From Castor canadensis (taxonomy: Eukaryota; Chordata; Mammalia; Rodentia; Castoridae), in assembly GCF_047511655.1 (NCBI RefSeq), contig NC_133399.1, positions 1,243,333 through 1,307,332 on the forward strand: 64,000 nt of DNA, read 5' to 3'. Positions 33,001 through 40,170 of the stretch are shown piece by piece (position 1 is the first letter of the stretch; every line of letters starts with the position of its first letter). Below the pieces are notes generated by a model. It made no database searches, had not been told where the DNA came from, and saw only the letters and a list, made by a program, of their open reading frames with translations. A program made the translations under genes and the position numbers.

Positions 33001-34818
33001 CACACAGTCTGTGGGGCTACTCCAGGTTGGTGTCAGGAGCAGGGGCCAGCCTAGCCTCCCTTGGGCCATCAGCAGTCCCCAAGGGTCTCCAGAGGGCCAG
33101 GAGCAGCCTTTCCCACCTGCTTGTGTTCAGAGGTTTGAACTAAGTTTCAGAGGATTTGGCTAAGTTTTTAGAAGCTTCCAGACTCACGCTGGGGTGTGAG
33201 TCAGTGGTGAATGTTCGACTGCCATGAACAAAACCATGTATTCCATCCCTGGAACTACAAAAATAAGTAAGTAAATAAATAGTGGAAGAAGCTTCCCGAT
33301 TGGTGTGGAGCTCACACTCAGGATATAACTTTGGGCAGTGTGGGGGCAGCTTTCGTGTCTAGGGGAGTGTTCTGCACACGTGCTCCTGAGAGGCTGGGTA
33401 GGGCCAGTTGGGTGTTCTGTTGTGTTTACAGGGCTGGGATGCAACCCAGGGCCTCCTGTGTGCAAGGCGAGCCCCTGCCTAGCCCTGGCAGTTGGGTACA
33501 GGTTCTGTGCCTCAGCTCCGTGACAAGTATCCCCTGGGCTGCTGGGAGCTATTGCACAGGCGTTCTCTCAGCCCCTCCCTGAGCCCAGCACCCAGGTCCA
33601 CAGCCTGGGCAGTGTCCCCTCACGGTCACGGTGGGGACAGGGACATTGATGATGGCCCCTCACAGCACACACAGGACTCCTCCAGCCCCATCCTGAGGCA
33701 CCGGGCCTCAGTCCCTCACAGCTTAGGGACAGCTAGCAGAGGAGTCCACACCCCAACCCAGTCCCTGTTGTAGGTTCAGAGCTGGCGGCCCTCTGCGCCT
33801 CTTGAAAGGCGCACGGGATGGCTGGCCATTGACCATGCCTAGGTAAGCAGGTGCACACAGATTGGGACTAAGGCAATCTCTTGCCCAAGGTGGACGAGGA
33901 GTACTTGAAAGACGGCTGTTTTAAGTGGGCCCTGAAGTTGGGGTAGGAGTTTGCCAGGCAGCATCAAAAAGAGCACAGACTAGGCTGTGTTTGGCAGGCA
34001 CAGCCCAGGCTGTCCTCTGCCGTCTGGCTCAGTGCCCCCTGGCTGCTCTTGTTGACAGGAGAGTAACAACATGGTGGTGCCTGCCATGCAGCTGGCCAGC
34101 AAGATCCCGGACATGTCGGTGCAGCTGTGGTCGTCCGCCCTGCTGAGAGGTCAGTGTGTGGTCACCCCACCCCTCCCCGCCAGGAAGGCCTCTCCCGGCC
34201 CAGCCTCCCAATATCAGGTGGGGCCTCCATGCATCTAGATGTAGCATGGCAAGGCTCACTGGGACTTGGCAAGCGTTGGTGTCCCTGGTGCAGGGCAGTG
34301 TTTGTGGCTGCCACCCCCAGATACAGAGTGGGAAACTGAGTCCGGGGACTGAGGAGGAGGCCGGGGTGGGGTTCCTCCTGTCTGCAGGGCCTTGTGGGAT
34401 GAGTCGCTGGGCCTTAGATGGCATCAGTGTCCTCCAGCGAGTTGCTGCCCCTCATGGACCCTGTGCTTGGGCTTGGTCGCCCAGGTAGGCTCACGTGGTG
34501 ACATGTCATCCGCCCCACCCTCAGACCTAAACAAGGCCTGCGGGAATGCCATGGACGCCCATGAGGCCGCGCAGATGCACCAGAACTTCTCACAGCAGCT
34601 GCTCCAGGACCACATCGAGGCCTGCAGCCTCCCCGAGCACAACCTCATCACGGTGCGTGGGGTCGGGGCGGGGTACTCCCTTCTCTGCCAGGGCCTGGAG
34701 TGGGAGATGGCCACAGCACCTCCTGTGTGACTTCTCCCCACAGTGGACAGATGGCCCGCCTCCTGTGCAGTTCCAGGCTCAGAACGGACCCAACACCAGC
34801 CTGGCCAGCCTCCTGTGA
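11601..34818 (+). CDS. MAU2: MAU2 sister chromatid cohesion factor (SCC4), complete
   Basis: Partner of NIPBL in the cohesin loader. Its superhelix of TPR-like helical repeats wraps the NIPBL N-terminus in the nucleus (established knowledge). Nineteen coding exons: 11601-11876, 18764-18781, 19150-19215, 20529-20624, 21857-21951, 24210-24237, 24436-24591, 25462-25608, 25686-25776, 26944-27047, 27366-27443, 27755-27820, 29314-29400, 30130-30179, 30372-30449, 30603-30714, 34059-34149, 34525-34652, 34744-34818. Phases are consistent, giving 613 codons and TGA, the length I recall for human. The sequence shows an Ala-rich N-terminus (residues 2-20), then all-helical repeats and a flexible tail [16 protein letters not shown]. 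The start ATG (AAAATGG) follows the human protein. No lesion was seen. Divergent from SUGP1. Confidence 0.98.
11885..11990 (+). other. G-rich tract at start of MAU2 intron 1
   Basis: Many G runs on the transcribed-sense strand. At 11949-11981 six runs of three to five G are separated by single A. Possible G-quadruplex or R-loop region. Confidence 0.7.
12569..12703 (-). repeat. B1-like half SINE
   Basis: A run of 22 T (12569-12590), then GAGATAGGGTTTCTCAAGC, CCGGGCTGGCTTTGAACCAG and GATTACAGGCATGAGCCACA. No ID half is present. Confidence 0.82.
12858..13345 (-). repeat. Cluster of minus-strand SINEs
   Basis: ID fragment 12858-12930 (GACACTGGAGATTGAACCC), full B1-ID 12937-13156 (AGTGGGACTAGGGTTTGAAC, then CATTGGTGCCCAGC), B1 13158-13277 (AGGCAAGGTCTTGCTAAATT) and a truncated ID 13296-13345 (GGTGAGACTGGGGTTTC). 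Confidence 0.8.
13562..13926 (+). repeat. B1 then B1-ID, plus strand
   Basis: 13562-13680 is a B1 with tail CAAAAAACAACGAAAAAA. 13693-13926 is a B1-ID with ID half GTGTGGTTCAAGCAGTAGAG and TTGAGTTCAAACCCCATCC. Confidence 0.82.
14629..14805 (-). repeat. B1-ID composite SINE
   Basis: T run of 13, then TGCAGTACTGGGGCTTGACT, a deletion in the ID part (CACCTTGAGCCACTCTACCA follows directly), and TGAACTATTTGCCAGGGCTG. Confidence 0.8.
14817..15338 (-). mobile_element. ERVL-MaLR-type LTR, interrupted by SINE and microsatellite
   Basis: The plus strand begins TGTTAGTCAGTTTTGTGCC and continues GAAAGGTTTATTTTGGCTC, the known reverse-strand MaLR LTR wording, ending near GGGGACATTCCATACTATAG. An ID fragment (14892-14976) and a CA repeat split it, so both insertions are younger than the LTR. 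Confidence 0.6.
14980..15027. repeat. (CA)n microsatellite
   Basis: About 48 bp of uninterrupted CA inside the LTR, directly behind the ID fragment. Confidence 0.95.
15953..16045 (+). repeat. ID-like SINE
   Basis: AGCAGTTCATTGGTAGAGTG, CACAGCCCTGGGTTCTGTGC, then CAAAAACAAAACC tail. Closer to a generic rodent ID than to the beaver-like copies. Confidence 0.65.
18101..18325 (-). repeat. B1-ID composite SINE
   Basis: Long T run, GGCTGTACTGGTGCTTGAAC, TCACCACTTGAGCCACACC, and an end near GTGACCACCAGCACCAGGC. Confidence 0.85.
18335..18450 (-). mobile_element. Possible L1 3'-end fragment
   Basis: A pyrimidine-rich stretch with ATTTCATTGTAGTAATTTCA, similar in character to the stretches at 28.6, 42.6, 49.5 and 52.65 kb. 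Family assignment is tentative. Confidence 0.35.
18764..18781 (+). CDS. MAU2: MAU2 exon 2 (18-nt microexon)
   Basis: Residues 93-98, WLISQQ. The acceptor has a strong pyrimidine tract (CTTTCTCTTCCAG); the donor CAA|GTATCC is weak. The hexapeptide is needed to join exon 1 to exon 3 in the conserved order LEKA-WLISQQ-IPQFED. Confidence 0.92.
18828..18912 (-). repeat. ID-like SINE in MAU2 intron 2
   Basis: TGGTGGTGGAGATGGAACCC, AGGGCCTCGTGTATGCTAGG, CCTGAGCCACACTCCAACC. Inserted only about 50 bp downstream of the microexon donor. Confidence 0.75.
19150..19215 (+). CDS. MAU2: MAU2 exon 3
   Basis: Residues 99-120, [20 protein letters not shown] then QE. Acceptor GCCACCAG|ATC, donor CAAGAG|GTAAGA; phase 0 on both sides. 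Confidence 0.96.
19597..19950. repeat. Degraded ID (-) and B1 (+) fragments
   Basis: 19597-19650 shows GGCAGGGGTGGAACCCAGGG (minus-strand ID). 19858-19950 shows ACACCTGTGAGCCCAACCC and GGCCAGCCTGGGCTGC with A tail (plus-strand B1). Confidence 0.6.
20170..20410 (-). repeat. B1-ID composite SINE
   Basis: TTTGGTGGTGCTGGGGTTTG, TGAGCCACTCCACCAGCCC, TTTGTGATGGGTTTTT, GATTATAAGCATGAGCCACC. Belongs to the subfamily with the CACTCCACCAGCCC ending. Confidence 0.85.
20529..20624 (+). CDS. MAU2: MAU2 exon 4
   Basis: Residues 121-152. It contains [20 protein letters not shown], a TPR-like helix pair. Acceptor CCTTGCAG|AAT, donor CTTGCT|GTGAGT. Confidence 0.96.
20625..21856 (+). other. MAU2: MAU2 intron 4
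   Basis: 1.2 kb GC-rich unique intron without SINEs. Contains a CTCF-like site at 21254-21267 on the minus strand (CCCCCAGGGGGCAC, one mismatch to the core). Confidence 0.6.
21857..21951 (+). CDS. MAU2: MAU2 exon 5
   Basis: Residues 153-183 plus two bases. It contains [20 protein letters not shown] then [10 protein letters not shown]. Acceptor TTTTTAG|CAA, donor ACACG|GTAGGC. Confidence 0.96.
22949..23050 (+). repeat. ID-like SINE, old
   Basis: TTTGGGGTATGACTCAGCAG, CTTGCCTACCACACATGAGG, CCCAGGTTCTGTCCCCAGG. Confidence 0.65.
23497..24040. repeat. B1-ID (-), B1 (+) and B1-ID (+) SINEs
   Basis: 23497-23698 minus (GGCGGTACTGGGGCTTGAAC ... GTGAGCCACCAGTGCCCAGC). 23755-23835 plus B1 fragment. 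23850-24040 plus B1-ID whose ID half is cut short (TGGAGTGGCTCAAAGTGTAGG) and ends in two A runs. Confidence 0.8.
24210..24237 (+). CDS. MAU2: MAU2 exon 6 (28 nt)
   Basis: Completes Arg184 and encodes ALFLLSKGM. Very short, but flanked by canonical sites (GTTTTCCAG acceptor, GTAAGT donor). Confidence 0.94.
24436..24591 (+). CDS. MAU2: MAU2 exon 7
   Basis: Residues 194-245, [20 protein letters not shown] through THYLDAGQ. Acceptor TCCCACAG|CTG, donor GCCAG|GTGCGT. Confidence 0.97.
24592..25461 (+). other. MAU2: MAU2 intron 7
   Basis: 870 bp of unique intron with no repeat or motif I can name. Confidence 0.6.
25462..25608 (+). CDS. MAU2: MAU2 exon 8
   Basis: Residues 246-294, [20 protein letters not shown] through HMCVLVYL. 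Acceptor GCCTACAG|GTG, donor TACCTG|GTGAGT. Confidence 0.97.
25686..25776 (+). CDS. MAU2: MAU2 exon 9
   Basis: Residues 295-324 plus one base, [20 protein letters not shown] then [10 protein letters not shown]. Only 77 bp of intron separate it from exon 8, the shortest intron of the gene. Confidence 0.97.
26235..26560 (-). repeat. B1-ID SINE split by a younger ID insertion
   Basis: The minus-strand host SINE (GGTGGGACTGGGATTTGAAC ... TTGAGCTGTTCTTCAGCCC ... TTACCC) is interrupted at 26379 and resumes at 26495. See the nested element entry. Confidence 0.85.
26379..26481 (+). mobile_element. Nested ID retroposon with target-site duplication
   Basis: A plus-strand ID (GTAGAGTGGCTCAAGTGG, AATGCCTGCCTAGCATGCG, CAAATTCCAGTACCAGGGC) with A-rich tail. 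Flanked by AGAACTGTTTACC (26366-26378) and AGAACTGTTTGCC (26482-26494), a 13-bp target-site duplication with one mismatch. Confidence 0.85.
26563..26705 (-). repeat. B1 SINE
   Basis: A run of 23 T, then AGTCAGAGTCTCAATTCGTT, GCCTGGTTTTGAACCC and GGAACTATAGGTGTACAGC. A divergent, older B1. Confidence 0.75.
26944..27047 (+). CDS. MAU2: MAU2 exon 10
   Basis: Residues 325-359, [20 protein letters not shown] then [15 protein letters not shown]. Acceptor CGCCCCAG|TG, donor CAGGAG|GTGAGG. Confidence 0.97.
27366..27443 (+). CDS. MAU2: MAU2 exon 11
   Basis: Residues 360-385, [20 protein letters not shown] then QLHTLL. Acceptor CCCCACAG|ATC, donor CTGCTG|GTGAGT. Confidence 0.97.
27755..27820 (+). CDS. 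MAU2: MAU2 exon 12
   Basis: Residues 386-407, [20 protein letters not shown] then LR, a TPR-like helix pair. Acceptor TCTCCTAG|GGC, donor CTGCGG|GTGAGG. Confidence 0.97.
27821..29313 (+). other. MAU2: MAU2 intron 12
   Basis: 1.5 kb, no clear SINE. 28590-28740 is an AT-rich segment changing to a pyrimidine-rich run (CATCCCCCTCCATCATTC) that may be an L1 3'-end remnant. The rest is unique. Confidence 0.5.
29314..29400 (+). CDS. MAU2: MAU2 exon 13
   Basis: Residues 408-436, [20 protein letters not shown] then REGNRHQEV. The donor is a tandem GTAGTA. Ending at 29400 keeps Val436 and gives 613 codons; ending at 29397 would drop Val and give 612. I chose 29400 from homology as remembered. Confidence 0.88.
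30130..30179 (+). CDS. MAU2: MAU2 exon 14
   Basis: Residues 437-452 plus two bases, [16 protein letters not shown]. Acceptor TGCTCCTAG|TTG, donor GTCAG|GTGAGC. Confidence 0.96.
30372..30449 (+). CDS. MAU2: MAU2 exon 15
   Basis: Residues 453-478 plus two bases, [20 protein letters not shown] then GRYNEA. Acceptor TTCCCCAG|CTC, donor GCCAA|GTGAGT. Confidence 0.97.
30603..30714 (+). CDS. MAU2: MAU2 exon 16
   Basis: Residues 479-516, [20 protein letters not shown] through [10 protein letters not shown]. Acceptor TTGTTCAG|GAGG, donor CACAGG|GTGAGC. Confidence 0.97.
31237..31712. repeat. Three SINEs in MAU2 intron 16
   Basis: 31237-31448 minus B1-ID (GGTGGGACTGAGGTTTGCAC). 31471-31566 plus ID (CAGAGCACCTGCTTTGTG, GAGTTCAAACACCAGTCCC). 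31588-31712 plus B1 with an A tail of about 17. Confidence 0.82.
32082..32366 (-). repeat. B1-ID composite plus extra B1 arm
   Basis: Starts TCTGGTGGTATTGGGGTTTG, then a Pro-B1-like middle (TAGATAGGGTCTCACGC) and a second arm (GAGATGGGATCTTGCTAAC ... GCATGAGCCACTGCACCCAG). Confidence 0.75.
33181..33284 (+). repeat. ID-like SINE with (TAAG/TAAA)n tail
   Basis: GCTGGGGTGTGAGTCAGTGG, TATTCCATCCCTGGAACTAC, then AAATAAGTAAGTAAATAAAT. A second ID piece in minus orientation lies at 33430-33490. Confidence 0.65.
34059..34149 (+). CDS. MAU2: MAU2 exon 17
   Basis: Residues 517-546 plus one base, [20 protein letters not shown] then [10 protein letters not shown]. It follows the 3.3-kb intron 16. Acceptor TTGACAG|GAG, donor AGAG|GTCAGT. 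Confidence 0.97.
34525..34652 (+). CDS. MAU2: MAU2 exon 18
   Basis: Residues 547-589, [20 protein letters not shown] through SLPEHNLIT. Acceptor ACCCTCAG|ACC, donor ATCACG|GTGCGT. Confidence 0.97.
34744..34818 (+). CDS. MAU2: MAU2 exon 19 and stop
   Basis: Residues 590-613, [20 protein letters not shown] then ASLL and TGA. Acceptor CCCCACAG|TGG. Confidence 0.97.
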   Translation, partial: WTDGPPPVQFQAQNGPNTSLASLL

Positions 34819-36245
34819 GGACTTGGAGGGGGCCGTGCGTCCCCACCTTCCCTGGACACCACCTGAGCTCTCCTGGAGGCAGGCCCTGTGGATGGCCCCA
34901 GCTTCTCTCAGTCTTGGGGAGTGGGCGGGGCGGGGCCCACCTGGTTCTGGGACCCCTGGTGTGGAAGCCGCAGGTGGGATGTGGGCGCCAGCTCCAGTGC
35001 CATCCTCTGAAGTGGACTTGGTGGCCTCCTGCTCCCACGTCGGTGTCTTCACCCACTAGGAGTGGGTACAGGCCTTAGCTGCCTCTGGCCTGTGCCAGCT
35101 GGCTGGTACCTTGGGGCAGCGCCATCTGATCGCATTGCCCCAGCCTCGATGCCCAGGGCCAGTGTTGGCCGTGCTCAAGGCCACCAGTGTCCAGAGCCAG
35201 AGCGAGACCCCATTTTCTGAACCAAACTGAGAAGGAGCCATGACCCTCACAGGACGTGACCCAAGGCCCAACATCTCTCACCACCTGCCTTCCTCTCCAG
35301 TGCCTGCCCCTGTGACCTCGGGGCCTCAGCTCAGGTTCTCGGGGACTCTGCTTCCAAACCACTGCACCTTGACTGGAGCCACCATCTGTGTTCTGTGCTG
35401 TGCTGTGCCATGAGCGTGGCTGTGGCTGTGCACGTGTGGTGGAGATTGTCAGCTGCAGCCAGCACTGAGGCCATGTTTCCCGCTGCATTGCTGCATAGGA
35501 CAGGAAGCAGGCAAGGGGCTCCTTCCCAAAGCTGAGGCCTCTTCACCCAGCTTTGGGGCAAAGCAGACGGCCCTCGGACCTGAGCCAGACCTTCTTCCCG
35601 TGGACTGCACCCCTCTACTGAGGACACTGGGGGGGACCTCAGAAGGAAGTCCAGACCTTCACGAGCAGGACCCCAGGGAGGTGCTGCCAGGCCCAAGCGG
35701 GCACTGACTTCCTGCTCTTGGATAGTCAGGGAGGTGCTGCATGCTGCTGCTGGACTGGAGCAGCATAGTGGGAGTCAGCCGCGCCCTGCATCTTGAAGTC
35801 TGTCCCTGCCACAGATGAGTGGCCGCAGCAGCAGGGTGGGCAGTGGGCTTGGGTCTCGTCACTCTTGCACTGTGAGCAGCTTCTCGGAGTGTGGGATCTG
35901 ACTACAACGTGCCAGGCACACTCAGAAGCAGGTCAGCAGTAGCCTCTTCCTTGCTGCGCCACGCCCATGGCTGGAGACAGATTGCCCAGGGCACCAGACA
36001 GGGCACGTAGGCCCTGGCCTGCTCGTCCCGACGGGGCCCCGTCCCTGCATCCTGCTGCACGGCCTTGCAGCACCCCGCAATCACGTGCATCGTGCTCGCC
36101 CCGCCTATTTATTTCAGCCTTTCGCTTCTAGGGCATTTTGTGTTAGAGCAGTTGAAGTGAGGACCTTGGCCTGACGTCTGTCCTGCTGCAGAAGTACAGA
36201 GTTAAGGTCAGAAAGGCACAATTAAAAGTTCCGTACTCGGTGGCT
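34819..36245 (+). other. MAU2: MAU2 3' UTR (proximal form)
   Basis: GC-rich sequence after the stop with no further splice-supported coding. It ends near an ATTAAA signal at 36221-36226, followed by a long GT repeat that could act as the downstream GU-rich element. A longer form could run to about 36770. Confidence 0.65.
36221..36226 (+). terminator. MAU2: Polyadenylation signal ATTAAA, MAU2
   Basis: Second commonest mammalian poly(A) hexamer, about 30 bp ahead of a GT-rich tract. The best-placed signal after the MAU2 stop codon. Confidence 0.6.
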
Positions 36246-36256
36246 GCTACTCCACA

Positions 36257-36257
<1 letters not shown>

Positions 36258-36290
<33 letters not shown>

Positions 36291-36296
36291 GTGTGT

Positions 36297-36331
<35 letters not shown>

Positions 36332-36335
36332 CGTG
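36258..36335. repeat. (TG)n microsatellite
   Basis: About 78 bp of TG/CG dinucleotides, nearly pure, directly downstream of the MAU2 ATTAAA signal. Confidence 0.95.
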
Positions 36336-36748
36336 GTGTTGAGCCTTCCCTCCGCAGCACTCCTGTCACCCGAAGCTCGAGCTGAGTTCCTTGAGTGCGG
36401 CCCACGCCTCACAGTTCCGCATTGCATCATGGGGATGGGAGGCAGGCAGCCAGCCCCCACGGGGACAGTGCACACAGTGTCCCAAAACTGAGTGGCTGGG
36501 AAACACCAAAGCTGCAGGCAGTGCTGGGGGAGCAGTAGAGCAGGGACTCCGCGGCCTGCCCGGCAGCTGCAGTGTGCGTGCTGGCTGTGACGTCTTGTCA
36601 CGGGTTTGTGGTAGCTCACCGTGGCAGCAGCCCCGAAGACCAGCTGGTGCTTTTGATCGGGCAGAACGACTGCCCATACGGAACGTTTAACAGCACTAAC
36701 CGCCACGTGTGGCTTCCTGTTGCCGGGCAGCTCTTCCTACGTGTTCCA

Positions 36749-36754
36749 AGTAAA
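36749..36754 (+). terminator. MAU2: Alternative polyadenylation signal AGTAAA, MAU2
   Basis: Weak hexamer variant followed by GTCTGTGACGGG. Could end a longer 3' UTR that would include the GT repeat. Confidence 0.4.
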
Positions 36755-36927
36755 GTCTGTGACGGGAGCCATCACTTGCCGTGCCTTTGTCGCTCTGTGT
36801 CCCACCCGCGCCCTCCCTGCCTGACAGGTGGGGCCTCTTCTGTGTGGCAGCTTCAGCTCACAGGTGTGAGGATGCAGATCCCCCATCCTGTCCCCGATTT
36901 CCTGGTGGGAGCCACTCGTAGTCTGCT

Positions 36928-37220
36928 CCAGGACTGGAGGTGTGGCTCAAGTGGCAGAGTGCCTATCTAGCAAGGGCCAGGGCCTGAGTTCAAACCCCAG
37001 CATGTTCCTCTGGTTCAGTTGGCCTGGGGGGGGCGGAGGTGGGGAGGAAGTATGGCCTGCTACACCAACTGCCACGTGCCTCTGGGGACTTGGTTTCCTT
37101 CATGGGGTCTTTTGGGATGGGTTTAGAACTATTTGACAGGGCTGTCTTCGAACCACAGTCCTCCTGATCTCTGCCTCCTGAGTAGCTAGGATCACAGGCG
37201 TGAACCACCAGCACCTGCCT
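36928..37220. repeat. ID (+) and B1 (-) SINEs downstream of MAU2
   Basis: 36928-37006: GGAGGTGTGGCTCAAGTGGC ... GAGTTCAAACCCCAGCATG. 37094-37220: TTAGAACTATTTGACAGGGC ... GATCACAGGCGTGAACCACC. Confidence 0.82.
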
Positions 37221-37224
37221 TCAT

Positions 37225-38090
37225 GGGGTTGTCGTCTGTTGAGTTGAAATTCACGTAAAATTAACCAGATGTTTGGGTTTGTTGTTTTGAGACACGTTTC
37301 ACTGTGTTACTCAGGCTGACCTTGAACTCCCGGGCTCAAGCAATCCTCCCACCTCAGCCTCACTAGTAGCTGGGACCACAGGGGTCGCCCCCATGCCTGC
37401 CATTAACGGTTTCCGTGTGGACCGGTGCAGTACAGTCGGGACTCCTTACCTGCTGCCCATACCCGTGGGCAGCCGCAGCCCCAAACACAGTGCAGTCAGT
37501 TGGGTTTCTGTTCTGTTTGGGGGTTTTTTGCTGCTGACCGTGGACCAGGGCATCCCGCGTGCTAAATTAAAGCTTGTGGAGAGAGCATGTGCACGGAAGG
37601 AAGCACGGTGTATAGAGGGCATCTCCGGCCTTGGAACAAGGCGCTGCAGATAAGCGGGTGCTGCTGTGCGCCCATGGCGTCACACAAACATCGCCTCGTC
37701 TCCACCTAGGACCTCCTCATTCCCCAAGAGAACCCGTACACTCAGTGGTTGTCACCCCTCCCCCAGCCCCTGATCTGCTTGGTGTCTGGAGTGGCCTGAC
37801 CTGGACTTACCCTGTCAATCAATGGATTGTACACCGCGTGGCATTTTTGCGTCTGGCTTCTGTCACTTAGCATTGTGTGTTTGTGTTTTTGAGGTCCATC
37901 CACCTTGTAGCATGTGTCAGTGCTTCATTCCTTTTCAGGGCTGACTGATACTCCACTGTGGTTGCACCACCTTTTCTTTGTGCTCCATGGTTCATCCTTT
38001 GATGGACACCTAGCTGGTTCCACCCTTGTGGTTGTCAGGAGTGCCACTGCTGGCACGCCCACTCTTGGTATTTTTGAACATGTTTTCTGG
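37225..38090. mobile_element. Old L1 fragment interrupted by a B1
   Basis: Contains TCACTTAGCATTGTGTGTTT, GAGGTCCATCCACCTTGTAG and CTTTGATGGACACCTAGCTG, wording well known from ancient mammalian L1 3' regions. A minus-strand B1 (37272-37405) is inserted. Confidence 0.55.
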
Positions 38091-38099
38091 ATTTTGTTT

Positions 38100-38275
38100 G
38101 GTTGTCAGGTTTTGGTTTTATTCGGGGTGGGAGGTTTGCCCAAGTCACACACACTTTCTACCACTGAGCCACGCTCTGTGCTTCCAGCATATTTTTTGGC
38201 GGCTCTGGGGTTTGAACTCGGGGCCGCATGCTTGCTAGGCAGGCGCTCTCCCACCTGCACCATTCCGTCAGTCAG
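38100..38275 (-). repeat. Two consecutive ID fragments
   Basis: 38100-38180 ends CTACCACTGAGCCACGCTC. 38183-38275 reads GGCGGCTCTGGGGTTTGAAC and CTTGCTAGGCAGGCGCTCTC. Confidence 0.7.
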
Positions 38276-38765
38276 CGCTCCCTTTAGTGCGTTCTTAGCG
38301 TGCACAGATGAGACTAGGTCAACCCTCTCCAGGACAGCATCGACAGCCTTGCTTGTTCCTGCCCATGTGCCAGAGGGTGTATCCACCATGCTTTCCTTGT
38401 CATGCCTCACGGACACGTGGGGCGGCAAGGGGACATTGCTGGCACTCGTCCCAGGGGCTGTCCCAAGAACCCTTTCGGCTGTGACCCTGGGGCCAAGCCA
38501 CTGGTCACTGAGTGTGCAGGTGTTTGATGCACCCCATCTTTCCCGAGAGCTGTCCCAGTCCAGGTGACTGGTTGCCCCTGTTCAGCGTGGGTGTCATTTC
38601 TGCCAGACAGGTAGGCGGGGGCCTGGCCCTGGCGCCTGTGATCCCCGATGTTACTCCAGAGCGCAGAGCAGACAGTGCACTGTGTGCCAGCCACCTGCGG
38701 CCTGTGCACAGCCGCCATGCTTCCGGCTGGGAGGTGGGAGTCCACGTGTCCTGGCTGGCCAAAGT

Positions 38766-38860
38766 TGCACACAAGGTGTGGCTCACGGGTACAGCGTGCG
38801 CTCGGCATGCATGAGGGTCAGGGTTCCAGCCCCAGCACCAAAAAGTCTTTAAAGTGACTC
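38766..38860 (+). repeat. ID-like SINE
   Basis: AAGGTGTGGCTCACGGGTAC, CGCTCGGCATGCATGAGGGT, GTTCCAGCCCCAGCACC. Confidence 0.7.
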
Positions 38861-39016
38861 CAAACAAGTCTTTCAGGCTAGGGTCCCAAAAAGCCAGGAC
38901 CACACCATACATTCTGGGTCACTTGGGCTCTGTGCAGCAGCTGGGAGCAAGGACCCCACCGTCTCTCAGGAAGTGAGAGCTGTACCATAGCTACAGCCCT
39001 TTTTCTTCTCTTGATT

Positions 39017-39225
39017 GTTTTTTTCAGTACTGAGATTTGAACTCCGGGCCTCACGCTTCCTATCGCTGGAGCCACTCCGCCAGCCCTTGGTGTGGGTGTG
39101 GGCGTGGGTGTTGGGTATCTCTGAGATGGAGTCTCACTTTTTGCCTGAGCTGACTTGGAACCTCTGTGCTCTTGATCTCTGCCTCCTGAGTAGCTAAGAT
39201 GGCAGGCGTGAGCCTCCTACACAAG
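39017..39225 (-). repeat. B1-ID composite SINE
   Basis: TTCAGTACTGAGATTTGAAC, GAGCCACTCCGCCAGCCC, TCTGAGATGGAGTCTCAC, ATGGCAGGCGTGAGCCTCC. Confidence 0.8.
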
Positions 39226-39454
39226 GCTTCCTGTTGCCGTTTTGAGACGTCTCAGTAGACCAGCCTGGCTCAACTTTTCCCCCACAGGCAGCGTGTCTTG
39301 CTCCCACTGGCCACATCCAGCAGCACACTTTCGGAGCACACAGCTTCTAGAACCACCTCCTGATGACAACTCTGTTGAAAACCTGACCCAAAAGCCCCCA
39401 CACTTCAGCATGTTTGGGGTGCTATCACAAAACACCACAGACCACACGCCAGGG

Positions 39455-39833
39455 ATCCCACACTCGGGGCCGGGGCAGGAGGACTGTGAATTCCAGGCCA
39501 GGCTGGGGCTGCACAGTGAGACCCTGTCTCAAACACAAAACAAGAAAAACAACAATTAAAACAGATGCAGTTAGCCGTGTGCCTCAGCTACTTGGGAGGC
39601 TGAGATTGGGAGGATCGCAGTTGAAGATCAGCCCCACGAAATACTTCATGGGACCCCCCCCCCATCTCCTAAATAACTCGAGCTAACCTTACTGGAGGTG
39701 TGGCTCAAGCTGTAGAGCACCTGCTTTGTAAGCCTGAGGTCCTGAGTTCAAATCCCAGTCCCACCAAGAAAAGGGGTGGGAAGCACCTGCCTAGCATCCA
39801 TGAGGCCCTGGGTTCCATCCCAGTCACCACAGA
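39455..39833 (+). repeat. B1, B1-ID and ID SINEs in a row
   Basis: 39455-39555 B1 (GGACTGTGAATTCCAGGCC, A-rich tail). 39562-39768 B1-ID (GTAGAGCACCTGCTTTGTAA). 39769-39833 truncated ID (GCACCTGCCTAGCATCCATG, GGTTCCATCCCAGTCACC) whose A tail runs into the inverted duplicate. Confidence 0.8.
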
Positions 39834-40164
39834 AAAGAAAAAAGCTCCCAGAAACCGGGCCCTCTGGACATGGGCCACTGTCACCGTGCATTGCCCTGGC
39901 TCTGAATGCTGTCTGGAACCACAATTCCTTACACGTGGGGTTCAGGCAACGTGGGGCTCAAGGCAACGTGGGGTTCGGGCCCTCTCTACGATTAGGCACA
40001 TTTCTCCAGAGTGAGGCCCTCTGTGGTCCCAGTGGTGTCCATGGTCTGCAGGACTCTGAGCACAAACACTGCCCTAAAGGGTTAAGCACAAACTGCTCTC
40101 AAGTCTGGCTGTGAACCGGAAGTGCATCTCCCACTGTCTTCACCGCCTGTGTCACCAAGTGGCC
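39834..40164 (+). repeat. Inverted duplicate, copy 1 (pair with 58765-59094)
   Basis: Unique-looking sequence of about 330 bp whose reverse complement reappears at 58765-59094. From the AGCTCCCAGAAACC edge to GACAGTGGGAG (in copy 2 sense) I count one mismatch in roughly 300 bases (C/T at 40040). Mismatches rise at the right edge. It contains three imperfect repeats of CAACGTGGGG, one CACGTG E-box and an ETS-like ACCGGAAGTG. Confidence 0.95.
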
Positions 40165-40170
40165 CCTTGG

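Noticed and set aside
36240-36706. Open frames across the TG repeat downstream of MAU2
   Set aside because: Repetitive Cys/Val or Thr/His translation of the microsatellite; lies in the 3' UTR or beyond.
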